Positions 38,209-49,170 of a stretch of 64,000 bases of DNA are shown in pieces. This stretch comes from Oscillospiraceae bacterium (lineage in GTDB: Bacteria > Bacillota > Clostridia > Oscillospirales > Ruminococcaceae). The DNA is taken from assembly GCA_900768245.1 (NCBI GenBank), contig CAAGCE010000241.1, positions 24,404 through 88,403 on the forward strand, read 5' to 3'. Within the stretch, counting starts at the first letter, position 1. Each line of letters starts with the position of its first letter. Under the pieces are notes generated by a model. It had not been told where the DNA came from. It was given only the letters and a program-made list of their open reading frames with translations, and did not search any database. The position numbers were made by a program, and so were the translations under genes.

Positions 38209-38691
38209 ATGATATTGATTTTTTCTATTATTGCGGCAGTAGTTCTAATTGCCGTAGATCAGATAATAAAATATTGGGCAGTTACACAGCTGATGCCGGT
38301 TGGAAAAATGGACTTCATTAAATTTGGTGATACAGATATATTGGGACTGACCTATGTTCAGAACGATGGTGCTGCATTCAGCAGTTTCAGCGGTGCAAAA
38401 TATTTTCTGATTGTTCTGACGTCTGTTATGATAATCGGACTTGCTGTCTGGGCTGTAAAAGATAAGCAGAAGCACCCGTTTATGATGTTCAGTACAGCTG
38501 CTGTCATTGCGGGAGGTATTGCTAATCTGATCGATCGTATTCGGCTTGGATATGTAATTGACTATCTTGATGTAAAGCTATTTAACTTTGCAATCTTCAA
38601 CTTTGCTGATATATGCGTTGTTGTCGGAGCGATTTGCTTGGTTATATATGTGCTGTTCGTTGAAAAAAAGGTGACAAAGACCGATGAATGA
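38209..38691 (+). CDS. lspA: Lipoprotein signal peptidase LspA
   Basis: Membrane aspartyl protease (signal peptidase II) that removes prolipoprotein signal peptides. The first segment ends in VDQIIKYW; the catalytic aspartates lie in NLIDRIRLGYVIDYL and FNFADICV. The frame can start at TTG 38194, inside the end of a strong hairpin; ATG 38209 gives the usual short N-terminus and 160 residues. It overlaps rluD by 8 bases. Confidence 0.93.
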   Translation: MILIFSIIAAVVLIAVDQIIKYWAVTQLMPVGKMDFIKFGDTDILGLTYVQNDGAAFSSFSGAKYFLIVLTSVMIIGLAVWAVKDKQKHPFMMFSTAAVIAGGIANLIDRIRLGYVIDYLDVKLFNFAIFNFADICVVVGAICLVIYVLFVEKKVTKTDE

Positions 38692-39601
38692 ATTGATCTT
38701 TAATGTTGACAACCTTGATGAAAATGAGCAGATCCGTGCTGATAAATGGATATGTGAGCAGAATAGTGATATAACACGTTCGATGCTTCAAAAGCTTATT
38801 AAAGACGGTCAGGTAACTGTGAACGGAAAAGCAATTGTAAAAAGCTACTCTGTTAAAAACGGTGATGTTATAAAAGTAATCGTTCCCGAACCCACAGAAC
38901 TTGATGTAAAGCCTGAGAACTTGCCAATCGAAATTGTCTATCAGGATGATGATCTTCTTGTTGTTAATAAGCCAAAGGGAATGGTAGTTCATCCTGCGGC
39001 AGGAAATTATGATGGTACTCTTGTTAATGCGCTGTTGTATCATTGCAGAGGACAGCTTTCTTCAATAAATGGAGTCATACGTCCGGGAATTGTTCATAGA
39101 ATTGACAAAAACACCAGCGGACTTCTTATAGTTGCAAAGACAGATAAGGCTCATCTTGGCCTTGCCAAACAGATAAAGGCACATACCTTTACACGAGAAT
39201 ACCAAGCCGTAGTGTGCGGACGACTTAAAGAGCCGCATGGAATTATTGAAGCTCCAATTGGAAGACACCCTGTTGACAGAAAGAAAATGTGTGTAACAGA
39301 CAAAAATTCAAAGCCTGCCAAAACAGAATATACCGTTTTGGAAGAATTTAATGGATATACACTTGTAAAGCTAAAACTCTTTACAGGTCGAACGCACCAG
39401 ATACGAGTTCATATGGCATATATAGGACATCCTGTTTTCGGTGACGATGTTTACGGAAAGCCTTCAAAGCTTTGTGAGGGTCAATGTCTGCATGCCAAAA
39501 AGATCGGATTTATTCATCCTATCAATGGACAGTATTATGAATTTGACAGCGAACTCCCTGATTATTTTACAGGGGTTTTAAATAAACTGCGAAAATTGTA
39601 A
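38684..39601 (+). CDS. Pseudouridine synthase, RluD family
   Basis: 23S rRNA or tRNA pseudouridine synthase of the RluA/RluD family, 305 residues. An S4 domain (about 18-80: IRADKWICEQN) precedes the catalytic domain with the aspartate in HRIDKNTSGLLI and a C-terminal RTHQIRVHMAYIGHPVFGD. Order lspA-rluD is common in bacteria. Exact target uridines cannot be told from the sequence. Confidence 0.93.
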   Translation: MNELIFNVDNLDENEQIRADKWICEQNSDITRSMLQKLIKDGQVTVNGKAIVKSYSVKNGDVIKVIVPEPTELDVKPENLPIEIVYQDDDLLVVNKPKGMVVHPAAGNYDGTLVNALLYHCRGQLSSINGVIRPGIVHRIDKNTSGLLIVAKTDKAHLGLAKQIKAHTFTREYQAVVCGRLKEPHGIIEAPIGRHPVDRKKMCVTDKNSKPAKTEYTVLEEFNGYTLVKLKLFTGRTHQIRVHMAYIGHPVFGDDVYGKPSKLCEGQCLHAKKIGFIHPINGQYYEFDSELPDYFTGVLNKLRKL

Positions 39602-39630
39602 AATCAAGGTTGTTTTGTTCAGGTGAAATT

Positions 39631-40446
39631 ATGATTGATTTAGCCAAAACTCTTTTTATTACCGATATGGACGGAACGCTGCTGCCGGCGGATAAAAAGC
39701 TTAATCCTGCCGACATTGCCGCAATCGAGAAATTTCGCTGTAAGGGCGGACATTTTTCTGTTGCAACTGGACGTTCATTGCAGTCTGCTAGTCAGTATTT
39801 TAACGAATTAAAGCTTGATGAGCCTATAATTCTTTGCAACGGCGGCGGTGTATATGATTGTCGTGAAAAAAGGTTTGTCTGGCAGAAATTTGTTGATTCA
39901 TCAGCATATGAAACCGTTAAAAAAGTTTTTGAACACTTCCCGAATGCAGGCGGCGAGATAAATTACAGCGACGGCATAAAAGTACCTCATATGAGTGAAA
40001 AAGAGAAATATCACCTTAGGATTTCTTATGGTGATAATTATTGTGAGGTGCCGTATGATAAACTTTCTCCTGACGGTTGGTGTAAAATGCTTTTTGCAGC
40101 GGAAGAGGATGAGATTCCTATGATCGCTGAGTATTTGCAAAGGCTTGGCAACGATAAAATCGAATATGTTCAGTCAAGCAAGATATTTTATGAGATCTTA
40201 CCAAAGGACTGTACTAAGGGTCATGCTCTTGGTGTGCTTAAAGGTAAATATTCACTTGACGATTGGACTGTAATTGCCTGCGGCGATTTTGATAATGACC
40301 TTGAAATGATAAAGGAAGCTGACATCGGATTTGCTCCTGCAAATGCACAGGAGTGTATCAAAAATGCAGCAGATCATGTTACTGAGGCTGATTGCAGTAA
40401 CGGTGCAATTGCCGAAGCTCTTAATTATGTGATGAATGTTCTGTAA
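39631..40446 (+). CDS. Cof-type HAD-IIB hydrolase
   Basis: Haloacid-dehalogenase phosphatase with a type IIB cap. Motif I is ITDMDGTLLPA near residue 10, motif III/IV is the lysine in KGHALGVL and GDFDNDLEMIKEA. ATG at 39631 follows CAGGTG and gives 271 residues. These enzymes usually act on sugar phosphates or flavin and PLP phosphates; the substrate is not evident. The next genes encode transketolase. Confidence 0.9.
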   Translation: MIDLAKTLFITDMDGTLLPADKKLNPADIAAIEKFRCKGGHFSVATGRSLQSASQYFNELKLDEPIILCNGGGVYDCREKRFVWQKFVDSSAYETVKKVFEHFPNAGGEINYSDGIKVPHMSEKEKYHLRISYGDNYCEVPYDKLSPDGWCKMLFAAEEDEIPMIAEYLQRLGNDKIEYVQSSKIFYEILPKDCTKGHALGVLKGKYSLDDWTVIACGDFDNDLEMIKEADIGFAPANAQECIKNAADHVTEADCSNGAIAEALNYVMNVL

Positions 40447-40482
40447 AGCAGAATATTTTATAAAAATACGGAGGTATTTAAA

Positions 40483-41325
40483 ATGGATGCTAGTATAAAA
40501 AAACAGCTTGAAAAGACTGCCTGCAAAGTCAGAATGGGTGTTATTGAGGGTGTTTACAACGCTAAATCAGGACATCCCGGCGGATCACTCTCAATTTGTG
40601 ATCTTCTGACATATCTCTATTTTGCAAAACTTAATGTTGATCCTAAGAACCCTAAAATGGCAGAGCGTGACAGACTTGTGCTTTCAAAGGGACATTGTGC
40701 ACCTGCACTCTATTCCGTACTTGCTGAGAGAGGATTTTTTGATGCTTCTGAGCTTAAGTCACTCCGTCATATCGGCGCAATGCTTCAGGGTCACCCTGAT
40801 ATGAAGGGTACACCCGGTGTTGATATGAGCACAGGTTCACTCGGACAGGGTATCTCCGCAGCCTGCGGTATGGCTCTCGGCGGAAAGCTTTCTGCTGCAA
40901 ATTATAAGGTATATGCTATCCTTGGTGACGGTGAAATCGAAGAAGGTCAGGTTTGGGAAGCAGCAATGTTTGCTGCCCACAATAAGCTTGACAATCTCGT
41001 TGCTATCGTTGATAATAACGGACTTCAGATAGATGGAAAGATCACTGATGTATGTTCTCCTATGCCTATCACAGATAAGTTTGAAGCTTTTGGCTGGCAC
41101 GTTATTACAATGAATGCACATGATTTTGATGATATTGAACGTGCATTTGATGAAGCTGAAAAGATCAACGGCAAGCCTGTTGCAATTATCCAGACAAGTG
41201 TCAAGGGCAAGGGCGTTTCATTTATGGAAAATCAGGTAGGCTGGCATGGTACTGCTCCTAATGCTGAACAGTATGCACAGGCTATGGATGAACTTAAGAA
41301 AACATTAGAAAGCTTGGAGGATTAA
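40483..41325 (+). CDS. Transketolase, N-terminal subunit
   Basis: First half of a split transketolase of the pentose phosphate pathway. It carries the thiamine-diphosphate module: GHPGGSLS, LSKGHCAPALY, STGSLGQGIS and GDGEIEEGQVWEA with VDNNGLQIDG. 280 residues. The partner subunit starts four bases after its stop. Confidence 0.94.
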   Translation: MDASIKKQLEKTACKVRMGVIEGVYNAKSGHPGGSLSICDLLTYLYFAKLNVDPKNPKMAERDRLVLSKGHCAPALYSVLAERGFFDASELKSLRHIGAMLQGHPDMKGTPGVDMSTGSLGQGISAACGMALGGKLSAANYKVYAILGDGEIEEGQVWEAAMFAAHNKLDNLVAIVDNNGLQIDGKITDVCSPMPITDKFEAFGWHVITMNAHDFDDIERAFDEAEKINGKPVAIIQTSVKGKGVSFMENQVGWHGTAPNAEQYAQAMDELKKTLESLED

Positions 41326-41329
41326 GATA

Positions 41330-42280
41330 ATGGCTGATGTAATCAAAAAAGCTACCAGAGAAAGCTACGGTGAGGCTCTTGCAGAGCTTGCTGATAAATA
41401 TGAAGATCTTATCGTACTTGATGCTGACCTTGCTGCCGCAACAAAGACAGGTATTTTTAAGAAGGCTCACCCTGAGCGTTTTGTAGACTGCGGTATTGCA
41501 GAAGCAAATATGATGGGTATTGCCGCAGGTCTTTCAACAACAGGCAAAAAGGTTTTTGCAAGCTCTTTTGCTATGTTTGCTGCAGGTAGAGCATATGAAG
41601 TTGTTCGTAACTCTATCGGCTACCCACATCTTAACGTAAATATCGGTGCAACACATGCCGGTATCTCAGTAGGTGAAGACGGTGCAACACATCAGTGCAA
41701 CGAGGATATTGCTCTTATGAGAACAATTCCGGGAATGACAATTATCAATCCTGCCGATGATGTTGAAACAAAGGCTGCTGTTGAAGCTGCTCTTAATATC
41801 AATGGTCCTGTTTACCTCCGTTTCGGCAGACTTGCTGTTGAGAATTTCAATGATAAGGCAACATATAAATTTGAGGTTGGCAAGGGAATCCAGCTTCGTG
41901 ACGGTAATGACGTTACAATTATTGCAACAGGTCTTATGGTACACGAGGCAAGAAAAGCAGCTGATATTCTTGCAGAGCAGGGTATTTCCGCAAGAGTTAT
42001 CAATATGCATACTATTAAGCCTATTGATAAGGATATTATCTGTAAGGCAGCTAAGGAAACAGGTGTTATTGTAACAGCTGAAGAACACAGCATTATCGGC
42101 GGACTTGGCTCTGCTGTTGCTGAAGTTGTAACAGACTGCTGTCCTGTGCCTGTTGTTAAGGTTGGCGTTAATGATGTATTCGGTCATTCAGGTCCTGCTG
42201 TTGATCTTCTCAAGGAATTCGGACTTTCAGCTGAAAATATAGTTGAGAAGACAAAATATGCACTCACATTAAAAAAGTAA
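41330..42280 (+). CDS. Transketolase, C-terminal subunit
   Basis: Second half of the split transketolase: the pyrimidine-binding domain (DADLAAATKTGIFKKAHPERF, GIAEANMMGIAAGLS with the catalytic glutamate) and the C-terminal domain (AEEHSIIGGLGSAVAE). 316 residues. The sequence could also suggest a DXP-synthase C-terminal half, but the paired N-terminal gene settles it. A terminator follows. Confidence 0.94.
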   Translation: MADVIKKATRESYGEALAELADKYEDLIVLDADLAAATKTGIFKKAHPERFVDCGIAEANMMGIAAGLSTTGKKVFASSFAMFAAGRAYEVVRNSIGYPHLNVNIGATHAGISVGEDGATHQCNEDIALMRTIPGMTIINPADDVETKAAVEAALNINGPVYLRFGRLAVENFNDKATYKFEVGKGIQLRDGNDVTIIATGLMVHEARKAADILAEQGISARVINMHTIKPIDKDIICKAAKETGVIVTAEEHSIIGGLGSAVAEVVTDCCPVPVVKVGVNDVFGHSGPAVDLLKEFGLSAENIVEKTKYALTLKK

Positions 42281-42306
42281 TTTATTTAACCGAATAATTT
42301 AAACTT

Positions 42307-42348
42307 AAACGGATACAATTTGAGTTATCAAAGAGTATCCGTTTTTTA
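42307..42348 (+). terminator. Terminator after the transketolase genes
   Basis: AAACGGATAC pairs with GTATCCGTTT around an 18-base loop, followed by a T-run. Confidence 0.85.
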
Positions 42349-42370
42349 TAGAAAGTATTATGGAGTGTAA

Positions 42371-44356
<1,986 letters not shown>

Positions 44357-44397
44357 AAAAACAGCGTACAGTCTTGATGACGGTACGCTGTTTTTAT
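44357..44397. terminator. Bidirectional terminator between ligA and the PspC gene
   Basis: AAACAGCGTAC pairs with GTACGCTGTTT with A-runs and T-runs on both sides, so it can end both converging transcripts. Confidence 0.88.
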
Positions 44398-44412
44398 AAA
44401 TGAAAGGTTTGG

Positions 44413-44604
44413 TTAATAGATAGATGTTTCTTCATTTGGCATTACAATTGCACAGATAATGTATGCCAGCAAGCCTGTTCCTGCACATAATACAAGAACT
44501 GCCCATATAAGACGAATTATCGTCGGGTCAACGTCAAAATATTTTGCAAAGCCTGCGCATACGCCGCAGATCATTCTTTCATTTGATTTTGTAAGCTTTT
44601 TCAT
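44413..44604 (-). CDS. PspC-domain membrane protein
   Basis: A 63-residue PspC protein: KSNERMICGVCAGFAKYFDV then two hydrophobic segments (RLIWAVLVLCAGTGLLAYII). PspC proteins take part in membrane-stress responses. Last gene of the PadR-DUF1700-DUF4097-PspC operon. AAAGGAG ribosome binding site. Confidence 0.9.
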   Translation of the reverse strand: MKKLTKSNERMICGVCAGFAKYFDVDPTIIRLIWAVLVLCAGTGLLAYIICAIVMPNEETSIY

Positions 44605-44616
44605 AATGATACTCCT

Positions 44617-45513
44617 TTACTCAATGTTGATGTAAATATCTCCTGCTATAAGGGATATGACAAATTTGTTTGGTGCATCTTCATTAACCGGAATAGATGA
44701 ATTATTATTTATGTTTAGATCTCCTGCAGCCTTAGATACATTAAAGCTGTAATCATCAATGCTGCCTGAGAGATTGATGCTGCAGTCTCCGGCTGTGTTT
44801 GAAATTTTGATAGTGTCTGTTAAAACAGATCCTTCCACATAAAGATCGCCTGCTGTTTTGTCGAGATCAAGATTGCTTATTGCTGATTCATATATAGAGG
44901 TTGAACCTGCGGTCGTTTGGATCTTAGCACTTTCTGCGATATTTATGCCGGACAAGGAAATGTTACCTGCTGTCAATTCAACGTCAAGAGTCTGAGCATT
45001 TAAACTGTAAACAGACACAGAACCTGTACTCATATTAATTTTGACAGAATCAAGCTCATTCGAAGGGAGAGTAATGTTGATCGATGGTATTTCATAGTCA
45101 AGATATTGAGAAAGGTTGATTATATCGTTGTTTTCATAATTTATTTTAAGAATACCGTTTTCATCAATGCTCTCATTGAATTTATGTGTTTCAACACCTG
45201 AAGCGGAAACTGAAAAATAGTCGCTGTAATCAACATAAACATCTGCGGCTGAAACATCAATTTTAATTCCGTTGATTTCTGTAGAATATGGATAGCTGTG
45301 GTAATAGCTGTCATCTGTTGTGCTTACGCTGTCTGATGATTCAACTGCAATTGATGTTTCAACAACTTGCATCGCATCAGATCTGCTTCTGTTTAAGCCA
45401 ATATCATCAAGGTCAACGGAGTAACCCATTGAAGTGTAGATACCCGAAATAATTATACCCGCAATAAGAAGAACAAGACCGATTGCAGCAAAGGCTATGC
45501 ATAATTTTTTCAT
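44617..45513 (-). CDS. DUF4097-family exported beta-repeat protein
   Basis: 298 residues: an N-terminal membrane anchor (about 5-25) and a long stretch of short beta-strand repeats with recurring TAGD/AGDL-type turns (about 150-298). This is typical of DUF4097 adhesin-like domains, which sit outside the membrane in envelope-stress operons such as LiaF/LiaG relatives. Binding partner unknown. Its start overlaps the DUF1700 stop by one base. Confidence 0.85.
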   Translation of the reverse strand: MKKLCIAFAAIGLVLLIAGIIISGIYTSMGYSVDLDDIGLNRSRSDAMQVVETSIAVESSDSVSTTDDSYYHSYPYSTEINGIKIDVSAADVYVDYSDYFSVSASGVETHKFNESIDENGILKINYENNDIINLSQYLDYEIPSINITLPSNELDSVKINMSTGSVSVYSLNAQTLDVELTAGNISLSGINIAESAKIQTTAGSTSIYESAISNLDLDKTAGDLYVEGSVLTDTIKISNTAGDCSINLSGSIDDYSFNVSKAAGDLNINNNSSIPVNEDAPNKFVISLIAGDIYINIE

Positions 45514-46373
45514 TAAGCAACACCTCCTGCAAACTTGTTAAAGAATTTGATAACTGATTTTATTACCCAAGGCACAAACTTTATCAGTCCAAGGATACCG
45601 GGTATGACAAGAATAAATCCTGCACCGCCGCATATAAGGCTGATTCCAAGCAGAAGCATACCTGTTCCAAAGCTTGCACCAAGTGTAATTATGCCAAAAA
45701 TTGTGAATATAACCGCACAGGCAACCAATACAACTGCACCGACAGCTAAAGCAATGAAGAGGAAAAGCAGGAATATAAATATCGGAAGACCGAAAAACAT
45801 TCCAAATAAAATTCCGAGTATGAGCATTACGACATCGCCGTCACTTTTGTAAGATTTGTTTTTATAGGCTGTATTTGATGTATTTGAAGCCGATGAATTT
45901 GCAGTTGACGAAGAACCGTAGTTTTCCTTATATTCATCATATGACTCATAAGATGTATTATATTTTGAAGAAGCCGTGTCATTGTTGTTTGTATTTGTGT
46001 TGTTGTTTTCGTAGGAATAATTGTATGCCGTATATTGAGTATGCGGAGCGTCCTGCTGTTCGGAGGCAGCTTTCTGCGGCATAACATCTTCTTCAGCGGC
46101 AGCGGAATTATTTTCAATAGGTTCGCTTTGTGCCAAAGATTTGCTTTCACGGTATTTTGCATATGAAAGGCTTTTTGAGTAAGCGGACTGTTCGCAGATT
46201 ATGCTTTTTGCAAGAGCATAAGGCTTTCCGAGTTCGTCAATAACTGTCTGCTCATTTTCAGCTCCCGCATCTTCAAAATATTCTTCATAAAATCTGACAG
46301 CATTTTCTCTCTCTTCTGAAGAAAGCGACATAAGGTGTGTGTTTAATTCAGCGAGGTATTCTTGTTTTGTCAT
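45513..46373 (-). CDS. DUF1700-family membrane protein
   Basis: 286 residues. The N-terminus (MTKQEYLAELNTHLMSL, then EERENAVRFYEEYFEDAG) is the DUF1700 helical domain. A low-complexity Ser/Asn/Tyr-rich linker (about 75-165) precedes three or four membrane segments (180-270). DUF1700 genes are commonly paired with PadR regulators and DUF4097 proteins, as here. Overlaps padR by 4 bases. Confidence 0.87.
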   Translation of the reverse strand: MTKQEYLAELNTHLMSLSSEERENAVRFYEEYFEDAGAENEQTVIDELGKPYALAKSIICEQSAYSKSLSYAKYRESKSLAQSEPIENNSAAAEEDVMPQKAASEQQDAPHTQYTAYNYSYENNNTNTNNNDTASSKYNTSYESYDEYKENYGSSSTANSSASNTSNTAYKNKSYKSDGDVVMLILGILFGMFFGLPIFIFLLFLFIALAVGAVVLVACAVIFTIFGIITLGASFGTGMLLLGISLICGGAGFILVIPGILGLIKFVPWVIKSVIKFFNKFAGGVA

Positions 46374-46705
46374 AGATTTTCTTCACTCCCATCTAAATCA
46401 GGAAAGACCAATAGTTTATCAATTTTTGATTTATAAGAACCCCATTCTTCCTGATAATAACTAAGCTGTTCTTTTCCTTTTTCGGTAACTTTATAATATC
46501 GTCTGTTTCTGCCCATATATTCCTGGTCATAGCTTTCGAGGTACTCATTTTTGAGCAGTCGCCGCAGAACAGGGTAGAGCGTAGATTCCGACATTTCCAT
46601 AGCTTCTCGTATCTCTTGGGTAATTTTATATCCGTAAGTATCTTCTTTTGAAACAACCGATAAAACAAGGGCATCAAGCAGCGTGGCACTCACCGGAAAT
46701 ACCAT
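46370..46705 (-). CDS. PadR-family transcriptional regulator
   Basis: 111-residue winged-helix repressor: DALVLSVVSKEDTYGYKI, then SESTLYPVLRRLLKNEYL recognition helix, then the beta wing RNRRYYKVTEKGKEQL, and a short dimerisation helix. It heads its own operon and a perfect palindrome lies between its -35 and -10 boxes, so autorepression is likely. AAGGAGGG ribosome binding site. Confidence 0.93.
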   Translation of the reverse strand: MVFPVSATLLDALVLSVVSKEDTYGYKITQEIREAMEMSESTLYPVLRRLLKNEYLESYDQEYMGRNRRYYKVTEKGKEQLSYYQEEWGSYKSKIDKLLVFPDLDGSEENL

Positions 46706-46734
46706 ATCAGTCCCTCCTTATTGTTTGACTTTAC

Positions 46735-46766
46735 TATATTATACGCCGTATAATATACAATGTCAA
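46735..46766 (-). promoter_or_regulatory. padR promoter with embedded palindromic operator
   Basis: On the minus strand TTGACA (46766-46761), 17 bases, then TATAAT (46743-46738). A perfect dyad, TATATTATACG-C-CGTATAATATA, covers 46735-46757, that is, the -10 box and most of the spacer. A PadR dimer bound there would block RNA polymerase. Confidence 0.85.
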
Positions 46767-47023
46767 TACTTATTGCTAAAAAACATATTTTCCAAACAAT
46801 TATTGTGCAATATGTGCAAATTATTAATGCGTTCAATTGAAATAATGTGTATAATCACATTGGTGCGTATCAGGTCAATTTGGCTTTGTCTTTTTTTATT
46901 TTTTGGGGGAAGCCAACTTTAGCTTGAATTTGCAGTCGATAACTCGCTTAAATACAAATGGCAATGACTGTTACTGAGGGCATTGTAACTATAAAATGAA
47001 AAACAAATTTAAATAAGCTTGTA
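46767..47023. other. Intergenic stretch with no recognised feature
   Basis: About 250 AT-rich bases between the padR promoter and the ABC-F terminator. The only structure I see is a TTGGCTT/AAGCCAA pair (about 46877-46916) around a T- and G-rich loop. No credible coding frame. Confidence 0.5.
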
Positions 47024-47064
47024 CACAAAAAAAGACTGCCGCAGCTTTTAAACTGCAGCAGTCC
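47024..47064 (-). terminator. Terminator of the ABC-F gene
   Basis: On the minus strand GACTGCTGCAG and CTGCGGCAGTC pair around TTTAAAAG, followed by seven T. Confidence 0.88.
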
Positions 47065-47071
47065 ATAATGA

Positions 47072-49039
47072 TTATTTTTCAAGCTCTTCCGAAAGCATAA
47101 GCCATTCATCGGAATATTCAGCCGATTTGTTTTTAGCGGCTTCAAATAAAGCACATTTTTCCTGCATAAGCTGATAATCGGCACAAACTTCGGGAGAAGC
47201 CATTTCTTCCTGAAGCTGCTGCATTTCAATTTCCAGCTTTTCAATTTCCTTTTCCAGCTCACGGATCCTGTTTCGCTTTTTTGCATCGGCAGCACGCTGT
47301 TCTTTTGAGCGGTATGCTTTAACATTCTTTTCAGCCGCAGCTTGTCTTGCTCGTTCATTCCGCTCTGCCTCAAGCTGTTGTTCGGCAGCAAGCTGCTGTG
47401 AACGCTTTACATCCATATATTCATCAAAGCCGCCGTTAAAGCTTTGTACAGAATTTTCGGTTATTTCAATAATTCTTGTTGCAAGCTTGTTGAGAAGATA
47501 ACGGTCATGTGAAACGAAAATAATAGTTCCGTCATATTCGCAAAGTGCCTTTTCAAGAACCTCTTTTGTGCTTATATCAAGATGGTTTGTCGGTTCGTCA
47601 AGGATAAGAACATTGCCTCGCTCAAGCATCATTATTGCAAAACAAAGCTTTGCACGTTCACCGCCGCTGATAACGCTTATAGGCTTAAAAACGTTTTCGC
47701 CGACCATACGAACGCTGCCCAGCAAGGTTCTTACAGCCTGATCTGTCATAGTGCGGTATCGTGAATGTATCTCGTCCATAACGGTCTTATTAAAATCAAG
47801 CTGTGAGTTTTCCTGGTCGAAGTATGAAATTTTAACGTTTTTGGTCCATTCGATTATGCCGTGGGAACAGGGGAGCTTGCGCTGAATAATTTTAAGCAGA
47901 GTAGATTTACCTATACCGTTTGAACCGATAATGCCAAGCTTTTCACCACGTTTGACTTCAAAAGAAACAGAATCGACAAGTGTGGTTCTGTCAGCACCGC
48001 TGCCAACTGAAATGTCAATGTTTTTTACTGTAAGAAGGTCAATAGGAGGTACAACATCATATTCAAACTTGATTTTGGCAGCCTTTTCATTTGTAACAGG
48101 CTTTTCGATTATTTCTATTGCCTCAAGCTTTTTAATGCGGCTCTTTGCCATATTTGATGTGGATGCTCTTACAAGATTGCGGTCAACAAAATCCTGAAGC
48201 TTAGCAATTTCAGCCTGCTGTGCCTCGTATTCTTTTAATTGGCGAGTGACATCAGCTTCCTTCTGAATTGTGTAAGCGGAGTAATTGCCTTTGTATCGTT
48301 TAAGGTGTCCACGTTCGATCTCACAGGTAGAAGTGGTAAGCTTGTCAAGAAAATATCTGTCGTGGGAAACAATAAGCAATGCACCTTTGTAATCCTGCAA
48401 ATAATCCTCCAGCCACATAATAGTATTAAAATCGAGATGGTTTGTAGGTTCGTCAAGAATGAGCAGTGTGGGATTTTCAAGCAGCAGCTTTGCAAGAGCC
48501 AGACGTGTTTTTTCACCGCCGCTTAATGTTGAGATAACTCTGTCATATGTTTCAGGTCCAAATCCCATACCATTAAGCACCTTGTTGATCTTTACATTTA
48601 TAAGGTAGCCGTCATTTGATTCAAAGTAAGCGGTCTTTTTTGCATATTCCTCGGAAATTTTATTGAAATGCTCTTCATTATTGTGAGCGTCAGGTTCAGC
48701 CATTTCTTTTTCAAGACAGCGAAGCTCATCTGAAACTTTAAGCAGTTCTGCAAAAACAGACTTCATTTCTTCAATAATGGTACTTGAACGGTCAAGTCCT
48801 GTATTCTGAGCAAGAAAGCCTATTGTAGAGTTTTTGGTAACAGCGACCTTTGCAATGTTAGGTTCAGGCTGAGTTTCGGGATCTTCACGTCCTGTAATAA
48901 TATTAAGCAGAGTAGATTTTCCGCAGCCATTGATCCCTATAAGACCGATTCGGTCGTGATCTTCAATTGTTAAGGCAATATTGTCAAGAACAGTATTGCC
49001 GTTATAAATTTTAGTGATGTTTTCTAAAGACAGTATCAT
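47072..49039 (-). CDS. ABC-F family ATPase
   Basis: Soluble double-ATPase of the ABC-F group, which acts on the ribosome. First site: GINGCGKST at 35-43 and LSGGEKTRLALAKLLLENP; second site: GSNGIGKST and ISGGERAKLCFAIMML; each is followed by LDEPTNHLD. An interdomain linker and a C-terminal coiled coil (about 560-655) resemble the Uup/YdiF subgroup. ATG at 49039 after TGGAG gives 655 residues. Antibiotic resistance cannot be inferred; housekeeping is as likely. Confidence 0.93.
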   Translation of the reverse strand: MILSLENITKIYNGNTVLDNIALTIEDHDRIGLIGINGCGKSTLLNIITGREDPETQPEPNIAKVAVTKNSTIGFLAQNTGLDRSSTIIEEMKSVFAELLKVSDELRCLEKEMAEPDAHNNEEHFNKISEEYAKKTAYFESNDGYLINVKINKVLNGMGFGPETYDRVISTLSGGEKTRLALAKLLLENPTLLILDEPTNHLDFNTIMWLEDYLQDYKGALLIVSHDRYFLDKLTTSTCEIERGHLKRYKGNYSAYTIQKEADVTRQLKEYEAQQAEIAKLQDFVDRNLVRASTSNMAKSRIKKLEAIEIIEKPVTNEKAAKIKFEYDVVPPIDLLTVKNIDISVGSGADRTTLVDSVSFEVKRGEKLGIIGSNGIGKSTLLKIIQRKLPCSHGIIEWTKNVKISYFDQENSQLDFNKTVMDEIHSRYRTMTDQAVRTLLGSVRMVGENVFKPISVISGGERAKLCFAIMMLERGNVLILDEPTNHLDISTKEVLEKALCEYDGTIIFVSHDRYLLNKLATRIIEITENSVQSFNGGFDEYMDVKRSQQLAAEQQLEAERNERARQAAAEKNVKAYRSKEQRAADAKKRNRIRELEKEIEKLEIEMQQLQEEMASPEVCADYQLMQEKCALFEAAKNKSAEYSDEWLMLSEELEK

Positions 49040-49071
49040 AATAAACTCCATAATATATTGATCCATTATAA

Positions 49072-49099
49072 ATTATAGCATAAATTAAAATATTGTCAA
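49072..49099 (-). promoter_or_regulatory. Promoter of the ABC-F gene
   Basis: TTGACA (49099-49094) and TATAAT (49077-49072) on the minus strand with a 16-base spacer. Confidence 0.75.
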
Positions 49100-49111
49100 G
49101 AAACAACAAGA

Positions 49112-49148
49112 AAACAGTACATTGCATTATAATACAACGTACTGTTTC
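49112..49148 (-). terminator. Terminator after leuB
   Basis: On the minus strand AACAGTACGTTG pairs imperfectly with CAATGTACTGTT, followed by TTCTTGTTGTTTC. The T-run is broken, so efficiency may be moderate. It lies just upstream of the ABC-F promoter. Confidence 0.65.
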
Positions 49149-49170
49149 AAGAAAAGAATTTGATTATTAC

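Noticed and set aside
46948..47391. 147-residue minus-strand frame at the 3' end of the ABC-F gene
   Set aside because: It lies in another frame within the ABC-F coding region and runs through its terminator; composition is that of a shadow frame.
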